Source of the DNA: Cenarchaeum symbiont of Oopsacas minuta
GTDB lineage: Archaea > Thermoproteota > Nitrososphaeria > Nitrososphaerales > Nitrosopumilaceae
DNA: 64,000 nt
NCBI GenBank assembly: GCA_029948415.1
Contig: JAJIZT010000004.1
Coordinates: 1 to 64,000, forward strand
Reading direction: 5' to 3'
Shown here: one piece after another, positions 17,875-27,588 of the stretch
Numbering within the stretch: position 1 is the stretch's first letter
Layout of the letters: every line of letters begins with the position of its first letter
The notes under the pieces: generated by a model
Databases searched by the model: none
The model's input: only the letters and a program-made list of their open reading frames with translations
Told to the model about the DNA's origin: nothing
Position numbers and translations under genes: made by a program

Positions 17875-18795
17875 TCAGATCTTTATTTGTTTTAGTATAA
17901 ACGACGCAAGCGCTTCCTCTGCTGCAAATGTTTTCATGGTAATCTTTGTTTCGTAAACGGTCATCTCTTGTTCACGTATTTTTTGTGAGAGTTTTTTGTC
18001 TTTTGTATCTATTACCATACTTCCGCACACTTTGGAATACATTTTGGAAAGTCCTAGTACGCCAGGTTCTATTCCTGCAGCCTTCATGTATTCTGCAGCA
18101 GGTCCGCTTATTGCGTTTGCTCCAATAAATGGGCTAACTGCTATGGTTTTTTTCTTTGCTTTTGTAAGCTCTTTTTGTAATCCTTTTAGCTCTAGCATAG
18201 GTCCGATACTTGTAAGTGGATTTCCAGGAGCTATTACCACCATGCTAGAATTTTGTATTGCGTTTATTGCCTCAGGGTTTGGACGAGCTTTATCAATTCC
18301 CATATAACTTATGCCTTGTACTTTTTCCTTGCCTCGATGTTTTACCCAAAATTCCTGTAGGTGCATCTCACCTCTTGGTGTTGTTATGCGTGTCTCTATG
18401 TTATTGTCAGTCATTGGAATTATTTTTGTTCCAATTGCAAATTTTTTACAGATCCAGTCTGTAATGAATCCCAAATTTTTTCCATCCTTTAGCATATTTG
18501 TACGCATAAGGTTTGTTGCTGCATCACGATCTCCCATACGAAACCATGTATCCTCACCAAAGATCTCCATTTGACGTAAAAAATTAAACGTGTCATTTTT
18601 TATTCCCCAACTACGTTTATAGTCTAAAAGGTCTGCTAGGCCATAAATCATAGTATCTATATCAGGGCAGACATACATACCATAAACCCAATAATTATCA
18701 CCAACATTACTTATGACACATACATCATTCTTTTGAGCCACGAGACCGCGTACAAGTTTTACAGAGCCGGTACCACCAGCGAGTACAGTTATCAT
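17875..18795 (-). CDS. cofD: 2-phospho-L-lactate transferase
   Basis: 306 residues, ATG 18795. The N-terminus VLAGGTGSVKLVRGL binds the phospholactyl-nucleotide; NVGDN and PGNPLTSIGP are CofD-typical. CofD joins the phospholactyl moiety to Fo to make F420-0. It is the first gene of a minus-strand string cofD-cofC-SBDS-exosome and shares an 84-bp divergent promoter region with the membrane-protein gene at 18880. Confidence 0.94.
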   Translation of the reverse strand: MITVLAGGTGSVKLVRGLVAQKNDVCVISNVGDNYWVYGMYVCPDIDTMIYGLADLLDYKRSWGIKNDTFNFLRQMEIFGEDTWFRMGDRDAATNLMRTNMLKDGKNLGFITDWICKKFAIGTKIIPMTDNNIETRITTPRGEMHLQEFWVKHRGKEKVQGISYMGIDKARPNPEAINAIQNSSMVVIAPGNPLTSIGPMLELKGLQKELTKAKKKTIAVSPFIGANAISGPAAEYMKAAGIEPGVLGLSKMYSKVCGSMVIDTKDKKLSQKIREQEMTVYETKITMKTFAAEEALASFILKQIKI

Positions 18796-18879
18796 TTTTA
18801 CCTAGAGATATTTTGTACAGTTATCACTACATATACCTTTTTTGAGTGAATGGTATCAAGATAAGTTTATTACTTGTAG

Positions 18880-20256
18880 TTGATCGGGCTGTATGTGTAT
18901 ATAAAAACTATCTCCGTTTTGATCGCACTAGGATGTATTATGGCTATAGGCAGTATGCAAACTTCAATGGGAGCTCAATTTGAGTCAACGTTAGATCCAG
19001 ATAGTGCCACATCAGATTTCAAGGTTTTATACCAAAGAACACTCATCATAGACTATAGTGACGGTGGTGAATTGGCCAAAGAGCTTCGAGGAACCAATTT
19101 AGAAGAGAGTTTTACGATAAATTCTCCACATGATGGGCTAGACTCTCTAGCAGATATAATAAATGTAAACATTCTAGATGACAGAAGTTCGGCACGTGTA
19201 TCAGATTTGATTTTAGAGTATAAAATAAAACTTACTGGAGGGACAGATAGAGCAAACGTAGACTATAGAGTTGTAATCAAAGGGCAGATATCAGATTATA
19301 GAATTGGTGAGAGAGGTGTTGAGGATAGACAGCTCATAGACCTTGGTTGGAGAGGTATCTCTACGTATGAGCCAATAACCATAAATGGAATAGAAGTAAA
19401 TTTACCCATATCGACGATAAAGACTCATCTTCCAAATGTATATGAAATGATTCGTGGTACAGAGGTAGATACACTACTCTCAGAACCATTAATGGATGGT
19501 AGTGGCATACTAAGGCAACCACTTACAAATTGGCACTTTTTATTCGACCCTACAGGTATCAACATAGATGCTAGTCAGTATGGATTAGATGATTCATTGA
19601 CAGGTGTTGTTATCTCTAGTTTTACGATGGGTGAGAGTAATTTAAGAGAAGGCATAATAGAACCTATTGAAAAAATCGCGTCGATCAATCTTGATGAAAT
19701 GTATTCATTTAAAACTATTCAAGCAGCTGATAGCGCAAATCTAGACATACTCGGATTTGCATCAATAGATAGACTTGACGATCTAGAGATTGCAGGAGTT
19801 ACACCAAAAAAGAAGGATAGTGGATCATCCACAGGCAAGTTTCCAGCATCCATCGTATATGGTATGGCAGGCATGGCAGCAATCGGGGGCGTAATCTTTT
19901 TCATCATTAGTGGAAGAAAGCTCAAAAAAGAAGAAGGGCAAGAGCAGACAGGTATAGACCCATCAAGGCTTACAGGATACCAAACTAGCGCTAGTGCAGG
20001 AGGATATCAGACAAACAGAGGTGAGGCACAGCTTTCAGAGACAAATGCTTATGAACAGCATCAAAATGTCTATAATGAAGAAAATTCCAAAGACCTCCCA
20101 TTGCAAGAAACTCAAACAGATGCAACATGTGGATGTAGGACATCTTCTCAGATGGGTTCAGATTGTGATTGTGTGATGCAAGACTCGTGTCTATGCGATG
20201 GTACATGTGATTGTAATGCACCACTATGTAAAAAAAGCACTGAAACGATGAAGTAA
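18880..20256 (+). CDS. Secreted/membrane protein with a cysteine-rich cytoplasmic tail
   Basis: 458 residues. The start is TTG 18880 or GTG 18895; the latter lies about 27 nt after AGTTTATTA and suits a leaderless transcript. There is an N-terminal signal-like helix, about 310 residues of beta-rich ectodomain, one transmembrane helix (about 328-348, IVYGMAGMAAIGGVIFFII) followed by RKLKK, then a ~110-residue hydrophilic tail. The last ~45 residues hold nine cysteines, mostly in CxC pairs (CGC, CDC, CLC, CDC). By the positive-inside rule the tail is cytoplasmic. Ectodomains of this kind occur in thaumarchaeal membrane proteins, but I know no function; metal or redox sensing is inference. The stop is 4 bp from the rnpB 3' end. 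Confidence 0.8.
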   Translation: MIGLYVYIKTISVLIALGCIMAIGSMQTSMGAQFESTLDPDSATSDFKVLYQRTLIIDYSDGGELAKELRGTNLEESFTINSPHDGLDSLADIINVNILDDRSSARVSDLILEYKIKLTGGTDRANVDYRVVIKGQISDYRIGERGVEDRQLIDLGWRGISTYEPITINGIEVNLPISTIKTHLPNVYEMIRGTEVDTLLSEPLMDGSGILRQPLTNWHFLFDPTGINIDASQYGLDDSLTGVVISSFTMGESNLREGIIEPIEKIASINLDEMYSFKTIQAADSANLDILGFASIDRLDDLEIAGVTPKKKDSGSSTGKFPASIVYGMAGMAAIGGVIFFIISGRKLKKEEGQEQTGIDPSRLTGYQTSASAGGYQTNRGEAQLSETNAYEQHQNVYNEENSKDLPLQETQTDATCGCRTSSQMGSDCDCVMQDSCLCDGTCDCNAPLCKKSTETMK

Positions 20257-20260
20257 AACT

Positions 20261-20543
20261 AGGCGTGCTGGGAGTAACCCTCCTTTTGTTTTCACGATAT
20301 TTCGCTTTGCGGCCTACCTGAACCATGCGCAGAAATTCGGTTCTGTTTGGCCTTTCTCCATGCGGGTCAGATCTTCCATTCCACATATCCGGAAACCTCA
20401 AGTTTTACCATCATAGTACGCCGGTGTAGATTTTTTTCTATGCTGTTGCCAACCATCTCTGATTACCTATCTCCAGGTCGCATCTTCTGCGTGGAGGGAG
20501 GAGTTTCCTCTGCCGTAGCAGTATTTCGTGCTCCAGCTCGCCT
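20261..20543 (-). ncRNA. rnpB: RNase P RNA
   Basis: A 283-nt structured, locally GC-richer gene. The ends pair as P1: 5' AGGCG-A-GCUGG with 3' CCAGC-A-CGCCU. Conserved region I reads GCAGAGGAAACUCCUCC and region V reads ACAAAAGGAGGGUUAC, with the same spacing as canonical ACAGAA-CCC-GGCUUAC. The two form a perfect P4: AAC-(U)-CCUCC (20497-20505) with GGAGGGUU (20276-20283), keeping the universal bulged U. A TATA-like ATATTAAAAT lies about 30 nt upstream. The RNA cleaves tRNA 5' leaders. The canonical G-C pair next to the bulge is C-G here. The 3' end almost touches the convergent gene at 18880-20256. Confidence 0.93.
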
Positions 20544-20698
20544 AGCATATGCACAAGATGACAATGATTTTAATATTTCTGTGTTTTACACAATCCTACC
20601 CAACTAGACTCTAATTTAGAGCAGTTTACTAGTAAATTTTGGGATCTTGGGCATAATGTATAAAATTTTCAGACCCAAAAATTCAAACAATGATCATA

Positions 20699-20723
20699 TA
20701 GGTGTGAAAATTCAACATGTCTT
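20699..20723. repeat. Short dispersed repeat, copy 1
   Basis: TAGGTGTGAAAATTCAACAT plus GTCTT recurs with two changes at 57128-57152, and its first 14 bases occur at 57336-57349. All copies are intergenic. It lies in the 277-bp gap between rnpB and the next gene, where I see nothing else. Confidence 0.4.
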
Positions 20724-20820
20724 TTATTTTCCAACTTAATTTAACGCTTGATTTGAAACCATGACATTCTTACGATCAAGTATAAACAAACCTTAAATTC
20801 AGATTATATTCATACAAGAT

Positions 20821-21216
20821 ATGATACATTTAGCACTTGTAGCATTGATTGCAACGTCACTAATTTTTGGAGTAGCGTATGGAGCAGAGCAGACCAAAGT
20901 TATTCCCATCGGAGAATCGCTTGCACTAAAAAAGACCATTTTAAATTTTAGTGCTCCAATTGACAACAAGCTTCCATGGGGATATGTATCAGGTCATGTA
21001 ACAAACCATGCTACAGGTTACCCAGTGATAATTCAAATCTATTCGGAAAACTCTCCAGTACATTTTGCACAAACTAGTGTATCAAAAGATGGAACATATG
21101 AATACAAATTTCGCGTCAGAAACGTAGACAATGACAATGTAATAAACATCTTTGAAGGAGAGTATTCTGTTATTGTTTCCAAAGTTGTAAATATACACAT
21201 AGGCGATCGGATCTAA
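20821..21216 (+). CDS. Small secreted protein with a beta-sandwich-like domain
   Basis: 131 residues, ATG 20821. A clear signal peptide (MIHLALVALIATSLIFGVAYG) ends near residue 22. The rest is beta-rich with YPVIIQIYSENSPV and DGTYEYKFRV, reminiscent of Ig-like or carboxypeptidase-regulatory-like folds found on thaumarchaeal surface proteins. There is no transmembrane anchor and no cysteine, so it should be free or bound in the pseudo-periplasm. Function unknown. Confidence 0.75.
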   Translation: MIHLALVALIATSLIFGVAYGAEQTKVIPIGESLALKKTILNFSAPIDNKLPWGYVSGHVTNHATGYPVIIQIYSENSPVHFAQTSVSKDGTYEYKFRVRNVDNDNVINIFEGEYSVIVSKVVNIHIGDRI

Positions 21217-21306
21217 AAATCCATGTCAATACTCTAGTGACAAAAATGTGTACACGGCGATAATTTTTACAATGTATTATTATTATGTAATTTTTAACAT
21301 AATGAT

Positions 21307-22122
21307 ATGAAAGATGTAAAATTATTAGAGCATTACATTTCAACATTAAAATCAGAATTTTCATCATCATATGTAAGAAATGCTCATCTTTACGAAGTTC
21401 TTCCAAAAAATTCTCAAATTACACAAAACTTGTCACAGAAAGATTTGGATGCTTTGCACAAATTTGTAAAATCAAATCCCATGTATGAAAACTCTTACGA
21501 GTCTGTCTATGCAGATACGCAATGTATCGTATACGAAGGCGATATGAGCTCATACTGGCTCGATAGCATAAAACATGATACAAGCTATGCTCCATTTTAT
21601 CCAACGTGGATTCTTTCAGCATATGCACTATCCAAAGCTGCAGTAAAGTTGGGAGCAAAATATGCAGTGGATATTGGTTCTGGGGATGGACGTATAGCAT
21701 ATTGTACTCAAATGGCAGGTATAGATACATGCTCTGTGGAGATTGATAAAAATCTGATATCTTTACAAAAAAAAATATGTGCTAAAACAAACATACACTT
21801 TGATATAAAATGTGATGATGCCACACAGATTGAATATTCAGAGTTGGATCGTGTTATTTTTTTCATAGGAGGGCTTCCCGAAGTAGGCGAGATGCTTGTT
21901 AGAAGAGTGATTGAAAAAACAATCCACGCAATAAAACCGATTTATGTGCTTGCTGGAACCCTTGCACCACGCAAAACTAGTAGAGATTCAACCACATACG
22001 GATGGGGTCAAATGATGGAAGAGTTTGGTCTAGTACAGTTGGAAACTTTGGTTTTGCCAACTAGATGGACTGTAGAGCAGACAGAGAATACGCCATACAT
22101 TTTTACTGTGAAAAAAGACTAG
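21307..22122 (+). CDS. Class I SAM-dependent methyltransferase, substrate unknown
   Basis: 271 residues, ATG 21307. A ~110-residue N-terminal part precedes a Rossmann methyltransferase core with motif I VDIGSGDGRIAY and an acidic residue ending strand 2 (SVEID). The substrate is not indicated by context. Its stop overlaps the convergent acs stop by 4 bp (CTAG at 22119-22122). Confidence 0.78.
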   Translation: MKDVKLLEHYISTLKSEFSSSYVRNAHLYEVLPKNSQITQNLSQKDLDALHKFVKSNPMYENSYESVYADTQCIVYEGDMSSYWLDSIKHDTSYAPFYPTWILSAYALSKAAVKLGAKYAVDIGSGDGRIAYCTQMAGIDTCSVEIDKNLISLQKKICAKTNIHFDIKCDDATQIEYSELDRVIFFIGGLPEVGEMLVRRVIEKTIHAIKPIYVLAGTLAPRKTSRDSTTYGWGQMMEEFGLVQLETLVLPTRWTVEQTENTPYIFTVKKD

Positions 22123-24014
22123 GTATTTTGCATATTATATGCTCTACGCACTAAATCCACTACATCATTATCCTCCAATGTGCTAACATCACCAATAGGT
22201 TCGCCAATTACAATAGATCGTAACAGGCGTCGCATTATTTTCCCACTACGTGTTTTTGGCAATGTTGGAACTATGAAGACTTTGGTTGGAACTGCAATAG
22301 ATCCAACCATTGTTCGTACGGTTGAACAAACACGTTCTTTAAGTGGTAGAGGTTTTAGAGTTTTGTTTTGTACTTGCACCACAAATGCAATTATAGATTC
22401 CCCCTTTATCTCATCTGGAATTGAGCATACTGCAGATTCTGATACATCATCACAAGAGACTATGGCACTCTCTAGTTCTGCAGTACCTATTCTATGTCCG
22501 GCTACCTTTATCACATCATCGGCTCTTCCATGCAACCATAGGTGACCATCAGAGTCCATGGTTGCATAATCACCAGTATGGTATCTTCCAGGATATTTTG
22601 ACCAGTATGTGTGAATGAATTTTTCTTCATCGTTCCACAGCCCCAAAGTCATTCCTGGCCATGGACGATCCACTACTAGGTGTCCTTTTGTGTCAGGTTT
22701 TACGTTATCACCTGATGAATTCAATACTGAAAGAGATACTCCAGGAACTTGACCGTATACAGAACCAGGTTTTGCATCTATATCTTCTATCTCAGGAAGT
22801 GGTGTTGCCATTATTCCTCCAGTCTCTGTCTGCCACCATGTATCTACTATTTTACATCGATTAGATCCTACCATGCTACTAAACCATCTCCACACACTCG
22901 GATTTATCGGCTCTCCCACCGTGCCAAGAAGTCGAAGTGATGAAAAGTTGTATGATGTTGGAGCATCTTTATCATACCCCATCAACATACGTAGTGCAGT
23001 AGGTGTTGTGTAAAATATTGTAACACCATACTTTTCAAGTATATTCCATGTGCGTTTTTTGTCAGGATAATCTAGAGCACCTTCATAAATGATCTGTGTT
23101 ATTCCGTGCATGAGTGGGCCATACACCACATAGCTGTGTCCTGTAACCCATCCAATATCTGCGGTACAAAAATAGATATCATCTTTGGATGGATTAAAAG
23201 TCCAGCCAAATGTAGCATGCACGTGTGTCAAGTATCCTCCAGTTCCATGTAAAACGCCTTTTGGTTTTCCAGTTGTGCCAGACGTGTACAGTATAAAGAG
23301 TGGATCAGAGCTTTGCATATGTCTAATTGGACACTTTGTGGAAACATCAGAGATCATCACATCCCATGACATATCTTTATCTCCAAATGGTACTGTTTGT
23401 CCAGTCCGTTTTACCACTAGTACATGCAATATCGAATCAAGATCTTTTACAGCTTTATCTGCAGTGTGCTTTAATGGAATAATTTTTCCCCTTCGATATC
23501 CACCATCTGCAGTTATCAAAATTGATGCTCCCGAGTCAACTATACGATCACGTAATGCAGGCGCACTAAATCCTGAAAAGACAACTGTATGTACTGCCCC
23601 TATTCTAGCGCATGCTAGAATTGATACTACTAGTTCAGGAATCATTGGCAGATAAATTGCTACACGATCGCCTTTACACACTTTGAGTGAAATGAGTGCA
23701 TTTGCTGTCAGCTCTACGCGTTTTTGTAGATCTCCGTACGTGATGTGTTCATCGTGCCCATCTTCAGCAATCCATATGAGTGCGTCCTTGTCAAATATTG
23801 TTTTTTGGTGAACGTCAAGTGCATTATATGATGCGTTTGTCAAGCCACCTTCAAACCAAGCAGCATGTGGAGGATTTGACTCTAAAACACTATGCCATTT
23901 TTTAAACCAATGCAACTTTTCTGCCTGTTTTTCCCAAAAATCGATATAGTTGGATTCAGAGTCTAGACGCATATCATTTTTAGACATATCTACATACATG
24001 TGTTTTGCATGCAT
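22119..24014 (-). CDS. acs: Acetyl-CoA synthetase (AMP-forming)
   Basis: 631 residues from ATG 24014; in-frame Met codons at residues 6 and 10 are alternative starts. It is an ANL-superfamily enzyme with P-loop YTSGTTGKPKGV, ETGG-type aromatic motif WWQTETGG, and the C-terminal TRSGKIMRR whose Lys is the usual acetylation-regulated residue. It converts acetate (or propionate-like acids) plus CoA and ATP to acyl-CoA. In thaumarchaea related AMP-forming synthetases can also serve short hydroxyacids, so the exact acid is not certain. Length is typical. Confidence 0.92.
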   Translation of the reverse strand: MHAKHMYVDMSKNDMRLDSESNYIDFWEKQAEKLHWFKKWHSVLESNPPHAAWFEGGLTNASYNALDVHQKTIFDKDALIWIAEDGHDEHITYGDLQKRVELTANALISLKVCKGDRVAIYLPMIPELVVSILACARIGAVHTVVFSGFSAPALRDRIVDSGASILITADGGYRRGKIIPLKHTADKAVKDLDSILHVLVVKRTGQTVPFGDKDMSWDVMISDVSTKCPIRHMQSSDPLFILYTSGTTGKPKGVLHGTGGYLTHVHATFGWTFNPSKDDIYFCTADIGWVTGHSYVVYGPLMHGITQIIYEGALDYPDKKRTWNILEKYGVTIFYTTPTALRMLMGYDKDAPTSYNFSSLRLLGTVGEPINPSVWRWFSSMVGSNRCKIVDTWWQTETGGIMATPLPEIEDIDAKPGSVYGQVPGVSLSVLNSSGDNVKPDTKGHLVVDRPWPGMTLGLWNDEEKFIHTYWSKYPGRYHTGDYATMDSDGHLWLHGRADDVIKVAGHRIGTAELESAIVSCDDVSESAVCSIPDEIKGESIIAFVVQVQNKTLKPLPLKERVCSTVRTMVGSIAVPTKVFIVPTLPKTRSGKIMRRLLRSIVIGEPIGDVSTLEDNDVVDLVRRAYNMQNT

Positions 24015-24064
24015 ACTAGTGTTTGGAAAAAAATACGCGTCGCCTTTGGAGCTGAAAGAATAAT

Positions 24065-24850
24065 TTATTGTGCACGCATTCGTGACAGCCAGTCAGATTC
24101 TTTGGATATTGCCTGCATTTCTGCAGTAGGTGTTTGGACCTGTTGTCGTGTTGTTGGATCTGGTGGTTCTGGCATAGTTACGTGCATTGGTACTTTTGGA
24201 AGTGTGGTTTGTTCTTCCAAGACTGCATCTTTTGTCTGAGCGCAGAGTGTCTGCTCCACCTCAGTTTCAAGATCTGCTAGTCTTTGTTGTATACGTTTGA
24301 TTTCAGAGATCTCATTCTTTATGTGCTCTTTAAGGCTATTTGTCTGTTCACTGACCGTAGAGAATGCAGTATCAGTCATCTCACCACTCTTTGACTGAAT
24401 TCGTGCATCAAAGACGATTATCTTTACTGCATCTAGTTGTTCATTCAGCTGTGAGAGTCGCGCATTTAGATCTGCATCAATCTCTCGATGCGTTGATTCA
24501 AATGAATCTAGTTTTGCACGATACGTAGCATGTACAATAGAGGCATCATCCCTCATATCGTCATTCTCCGATACGATATCAATTAGAGCCCTCAGCCTTC
24601 GCAAAGTCATTCCTTTCTCACGTAGCATTTTTTGTGAATCAAGTCTCCATTTTGGTATAAAGACGATCACATCATCCTGTACTACAAGCTGCGAGTATGA
24701 AACTTGCATTAGCCCCGAGTGCCCACAGTCAATACCTACCGTATGTACACTACCGTCTATATCAGTAAGCGTACCCACGGTCGTGCCTATTTGTGAACCG
24801 TACATGTCCTTTACGGGCTTGCCGATTATCTCCGCGTTGTGGTTGCTCAT
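24065..24850 (-). CDS. cdvA: Cell-division protein CdvA
   Basis: 261 residues, ATG 24850. An N-terminal PRC-barrel domain (IIGKPVKDMYG, TDIDGSVHTVGIDCG, FIPKWRLDSQ) is followed by a long coiled coil (about 85-215) and a Pro-rich C-terminus. This is the CdvA layout; CdvA binds membrane/DNA and recruits ESCRT-III-like CdvB through its C-terminus. The end lies in a loop of charged residues (SDWLSRMRAQ). As usual in Thaumarchaeota, cdvB and cdvC are not adjacent. Confidence 0.88.
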   Translation of the reverse strand: MSNHNAEIIGKPVKDMYGSQIGTTVGTLTDIDGSVHTVGIDCGHSGLMQVSYSQLVVQDDVIVFIPKWRLDSQKMLREKGMTLRRLRALIDIVSENDDMRDDASIVHATYRAKLDSFESTHREIDADLNARLSQLNEQLDAVKIIVFDARIQSKSGEMTDTAFSTVSEQTNSLKEHIKNEISEIKRIQQRLADLETEVEQTLCAQTKDAVLEEQTTLPKVPMHVTMPEPPDPTTRQQVQTPTAEMQAISKESDWLSRMRAQ

Positions 24851-24962
24851 AAGTTAGTTTACACGATGGTAATATTATGCCCAGTGTCACGAACCTTTGT
24901 GAATTTAGTCAACAATAGTTGTATGCAGAGCGATTTTTATTCCCCATTATAATTTGTAGATC

Positions 24963-25253
24963 GTGATAGGAATAGATGAGATGAATCAGATACTAGGATT
25001 TGTCTCAAAACGTTGGGAAGAGATGTCTACAAATCCAAAAAATCGCGCCATGGAGAGTTTGCCAAGCAACTTTTGGATGAATTCTGTCGGTGGCAAGGCT
25101 GGGACAGGTAGATGGATAACAGCCATCATGTACACGGAGAGCGAAGCTGATGCACACGCATTCAAAGAAGTATTGTTACGATGGCAGACAAAGGGAATGG
25201 AGACCACAAAAGCACCAGATCTTATACAGATCGGCAATGGCAAAAAGAATTAA
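24963..25253 (+). CDS. Conserved small protein, unknown function
   Basis: 96 residues from GTG 24963; an in-frame ATG lies at 24981. A TATA-like ATTATAATT (24946-24954) precedes it. The protein is mixed alpha/beta with [16 protein letters not shown] in the middle. No motif I recognise. It overlaps the next gene by 17 nt, implying co-transcription with the ThyX-like protein. Confidence 0.6.
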   Translation: MIGIDEMNQILGFVSKRWEEMSTNPKNRAMESLPSNFWMNSVGGKAGTGRWITAIMYTESEADAHAFKEVLLRWQTKGMETTKAPDLIQIGNGKKN

Positions 25254-26889
25254 GGTAGTATACAAGAATGCAGACGTGGGCCAAAAATTTACACAAAAAG
25301 AGAGATCCGATCTATCGAGTCATTTTTCCAATACAAGTAGCAATGTGTTTGCAATTACAACCGCACAACAAGTTGACCGCGGTGCCCTCATGTCAAGATA
25401 TAGTAGAACCGACAAGGATATGCGGCGTGTTTTTTTAGACGAGTTTTTATCCAATAAAAAAAGAGGTAAAGAGTTTTACCAACGTGTTTTGATAGAATAT
25501 GGAGATGATTCTGTTGCAGAACTTGGATCTGCACAAATTGCAGTTGAAAGTGTATCAAATATTGTGGTAAAAAAAATTGAGGATCGGAGGATCGGGTTAT
25601 CATATCTTGAAAAATCTTCAAGATATGTTCCATGGAATAAGAAACGTGCCAACAAGTATAGATTTTATCGTGATATAGATATTGCAAAATCAAATCATGT
25701 TGACGCATACGAGAATGCATGTAACCTAGATTTTGAAACGTATTCAAAGTGTCTAAACCCCATGCTACGATATGTGAGGGAAAAATATCCTATTGAAAAA
25801 TACTCGTTTAAAAATAGTTTTGGTAAAGATGTGTTTTTTTCAAAACTATGTGATTCACAAGATATAAAATCCGCAAAGATTGTATACAATGGTTCAACTA
25901 GAGCAAAAGCATTAGACATACTTCGTGGGCTACTTCCCGCGTCAACTCTGACAAACGTAGGAATTACAGGTAATGGACGAGCCTTTGAGTATCTGCTAAC
26001 TATAATGTCAGGTTCCAAACTTGGAGAAGAGAGAAAACTTGCAGTGCAGATGCACAAAGAGCTCAGCAAGACTATAGGCCCATTTATCAAAAGGACCGAT
26101 GACGAGTATGGAAGACGCATGAAAACATATCTTACACGATTACTCGTAGAATCTACAACACTTGCCAAAAAACACGTACAAAAGACAAGATCAGTAGGCT
26201 GGCGCGCAAAACTAGTCGAATGTGAGGCAGAGGATAAAGTTTTGAACAGCGTCATAGCTGCAATTCTGTATCAAGGCTCACCTAGCGAGTCACTAGAGCA
26301 TATACTCTCCACGGTAAAAAATATGCCAGCTGACAAAAAAGCATCCATTGTACTAAAATTTGCATCCATTAGAGGCAACCGTAGGCAAAGACCGCCACGT
26401 GCTTTTGAAATGGCAGAATATACTTTTGACATGATAAATAATTTTGGAATGTTTCGAGATATGCACCGCCACCGTGCACTCACACTTGGTAGACAGCTAC
26501 TCACTACAGATCATGGGTATTCTGTACCTCAAGAGCTTGAAGAGATTGGGATGGATTCACAGTACAGAGAATGTCTAGAGAATACGCGCATTGTATTCAA
26601 TAATATTCGAAAAAAAATGCCAGAACAAGCTCAATATGTTGTAAACTTTGCATACAATTATCCATATTTTATGAAATGTAATCTACGCGAGGCCACACAT
26701 ATTATAGAAATTCGTACAATTCCACAAGGGCATGCAGATTATCGACGTGTGGCACAAGAAATGTTTTCACAAATTGAAAAAAACCATCCAAAACTATCAC
26801 GCATAATCAAATTTGCAGATACAAAGACGTATGATTTAGAAAGATTCGAGTCTGAAAAACGCACAGAGGCAAAAAAGTATAAAAGATAG
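25237..26889 (+). CDS. ThyX-like flavin-dependent thymidylate synthase family protein, duplicated domain
   Basis: 550 residues from ATG 25237 inside the end of the previous gene; an upstream in-frame start at 25150 would read mostly in the wrong frame of that gene. Two ThyX-like halves: the first has GDDSVAEL (89-96) and SSRYVPW (127-133); the second has [13 protein letters not shown] from residue 410. Classical ThyX (about 220-250 residues) has RHRxxSxNExSxRY. Here RHR is kept but the following Ser/Glu/Ser are replaced and the two halves are fused. It may make dTMP from dUMP with FADH2 and methylene-folate, or have another function; I treat the activity as unproven. Confidence 0.75.
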   Translation: MAKRIKVVYKNADVGQKFTQKERSDLSSHFSNTSSNVFAITTAQQVDRGALMSRYSRTDKDMRRVFLDEFLSNKKRGKEFYQRVLIEYGDDSVAELGSAQIAVESVSNIVVKKIEDRRIGLSYLEKSSRYVPWNKKRANKYRFYRDIDIAKSNHVDAYENACNLDFETYSKCLNPMLRYVREKYPIEKYSFKNSFGKDVFFSKLCDSQDIKSAKIVYNGSTRAKALDILRGLLPASTLTNVGITGNGRAFEYLLTIMSGSKLGEERKLAVQMHKELSKTIGPFIKRTDDEYGRRMKTYLTRLLVESTTLAKKHVQKTRSVGWRAKLVECEAEDKVLNSVIAAILYQGSPSESLEHILSTVKNMPADKKASIVLKFASIRGNRRQRPPRAFEMAEYTFDMINNFGMFRDMHRHRALTLGRQLLTTDHGYSVPQELEEIGMDSQYRECLENTRIVFNNIRKKMPEQAQYVVNFAYNYPYFMKCNLREATHIIEIRTIPQGHADYRRVAQEMFSQIEKNHPKLSRIIKFADTKTYDLERFESEKRTEAKKYKR

Positions 26890-26921
26890 ACACAAATTGC
26901 CTTGGCACGTATGACGTGCAT

Positions 26922-27305
26922 ATGGATAAAGAATTTGCAGAATCATTAAAAGAAAAACTCGATCCACAACAATATGATGTATGTGTGAACAAAGGAACAG
27001 AGCCGGCATTTACTGGAAAATATTATGACAGTAAAGAACCTGGAATTTATAGATGCATCTGTTGCAAAATAATACTCTTCAAATCTGATAAAAAATTTGA
27101 TTCTGGTACAGGCTGGCCAAGTTTTTCTGATGCCATAAATGATACTATAGAGTATGTAAAAGATTCAAGCTTTGGAATGGAACGCACAGAGGTAAATTGT
27201 AAAAAATGCGGTGCACATCTAGGTCATGTTTTTGATGATGGTCCACAACCCACAAATCTTAGATATTGCATAAATTCAGCATCACTGGATTTTGCAAAGG
27301 ACTAG
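26922..27305 (+). CDS. msrB: Peptide methionine-R-sulfoxide reductase
   Basis: About 128 residues from ATG 26922 (GTG 26916 is possible). It has two zinc CxxC pairs (CICC and CKKC), the [10 protein letters not shown] signature and the catalytic cysteine in LRYCINS. MsrB reduces R-Met sulfoxide with thioredoxin. It follows the ThyX-like gene by 32 bp, and trxB for thioredoxin recycling is at 46129-47112. Confidence 0.94.
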   Translation: MDKEFAESLKEKLDPQQYDVCVNKGTEPAFTGKYYDSKEPGIYRCICCKIILFKSDKKFDSGTGWPSFSDAINDTIEYVKDSSFGMERTEVNCKKCGAHLGHVFDDGPQPTNLRYCINSASLDFAKD

Positions 27306-27518
27306 AGATAAACCACATAATTGGATTCATCTAGTCTGCAGATGTGGTGCAAGGTCACATAGAATGCCATGATGGATTTAGTAGGATCAATCCGCTCTTG
27401 CATGCACCAAATAGCAATATTTTACAAGACTTGTAAAAAAGAGTAAGTTAAGGTCAGAGTGGCTCTCCTAGCTACAAAAGATGTTAAAGATTGGAGTGAG
27501 ATTTTGAACAAAATTATA

Positions 27519-27588
27519 GTTAGATGCACAGCCGCAGATTACTATGGAGATAATGCTCCAATGTTCTAACTGCGGCTGTGGCTCTAAC
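27519..27588. repeat. Strong 22-bp inverted repeat with inner hairpin
   Basis: Left arm starts GTTAGATGCACAGCCGCAG (27519) and the right arm ends CTGCGGCTGTGGCTCTAAC (27588). The arms pair over about 22 bp with one bulge and few mismatches; the loop itself contains TGGAG-ATAATG-CTCCA. There is no T-run after it, so it is not a plain terminator. It overlaps a possible Cys-rich mini-ORF. The rest of the 590-bp gap between msrB and the next gene holds nothing else I can name. Confidence 0.7.

Noticed and set aside
20290-20607. ORFs on both strands over the RNase P RNA gene
   Set aside because: The region is explained by the structured RNA (P1, P4, conserved regions); the ORFs have no protein-like features.
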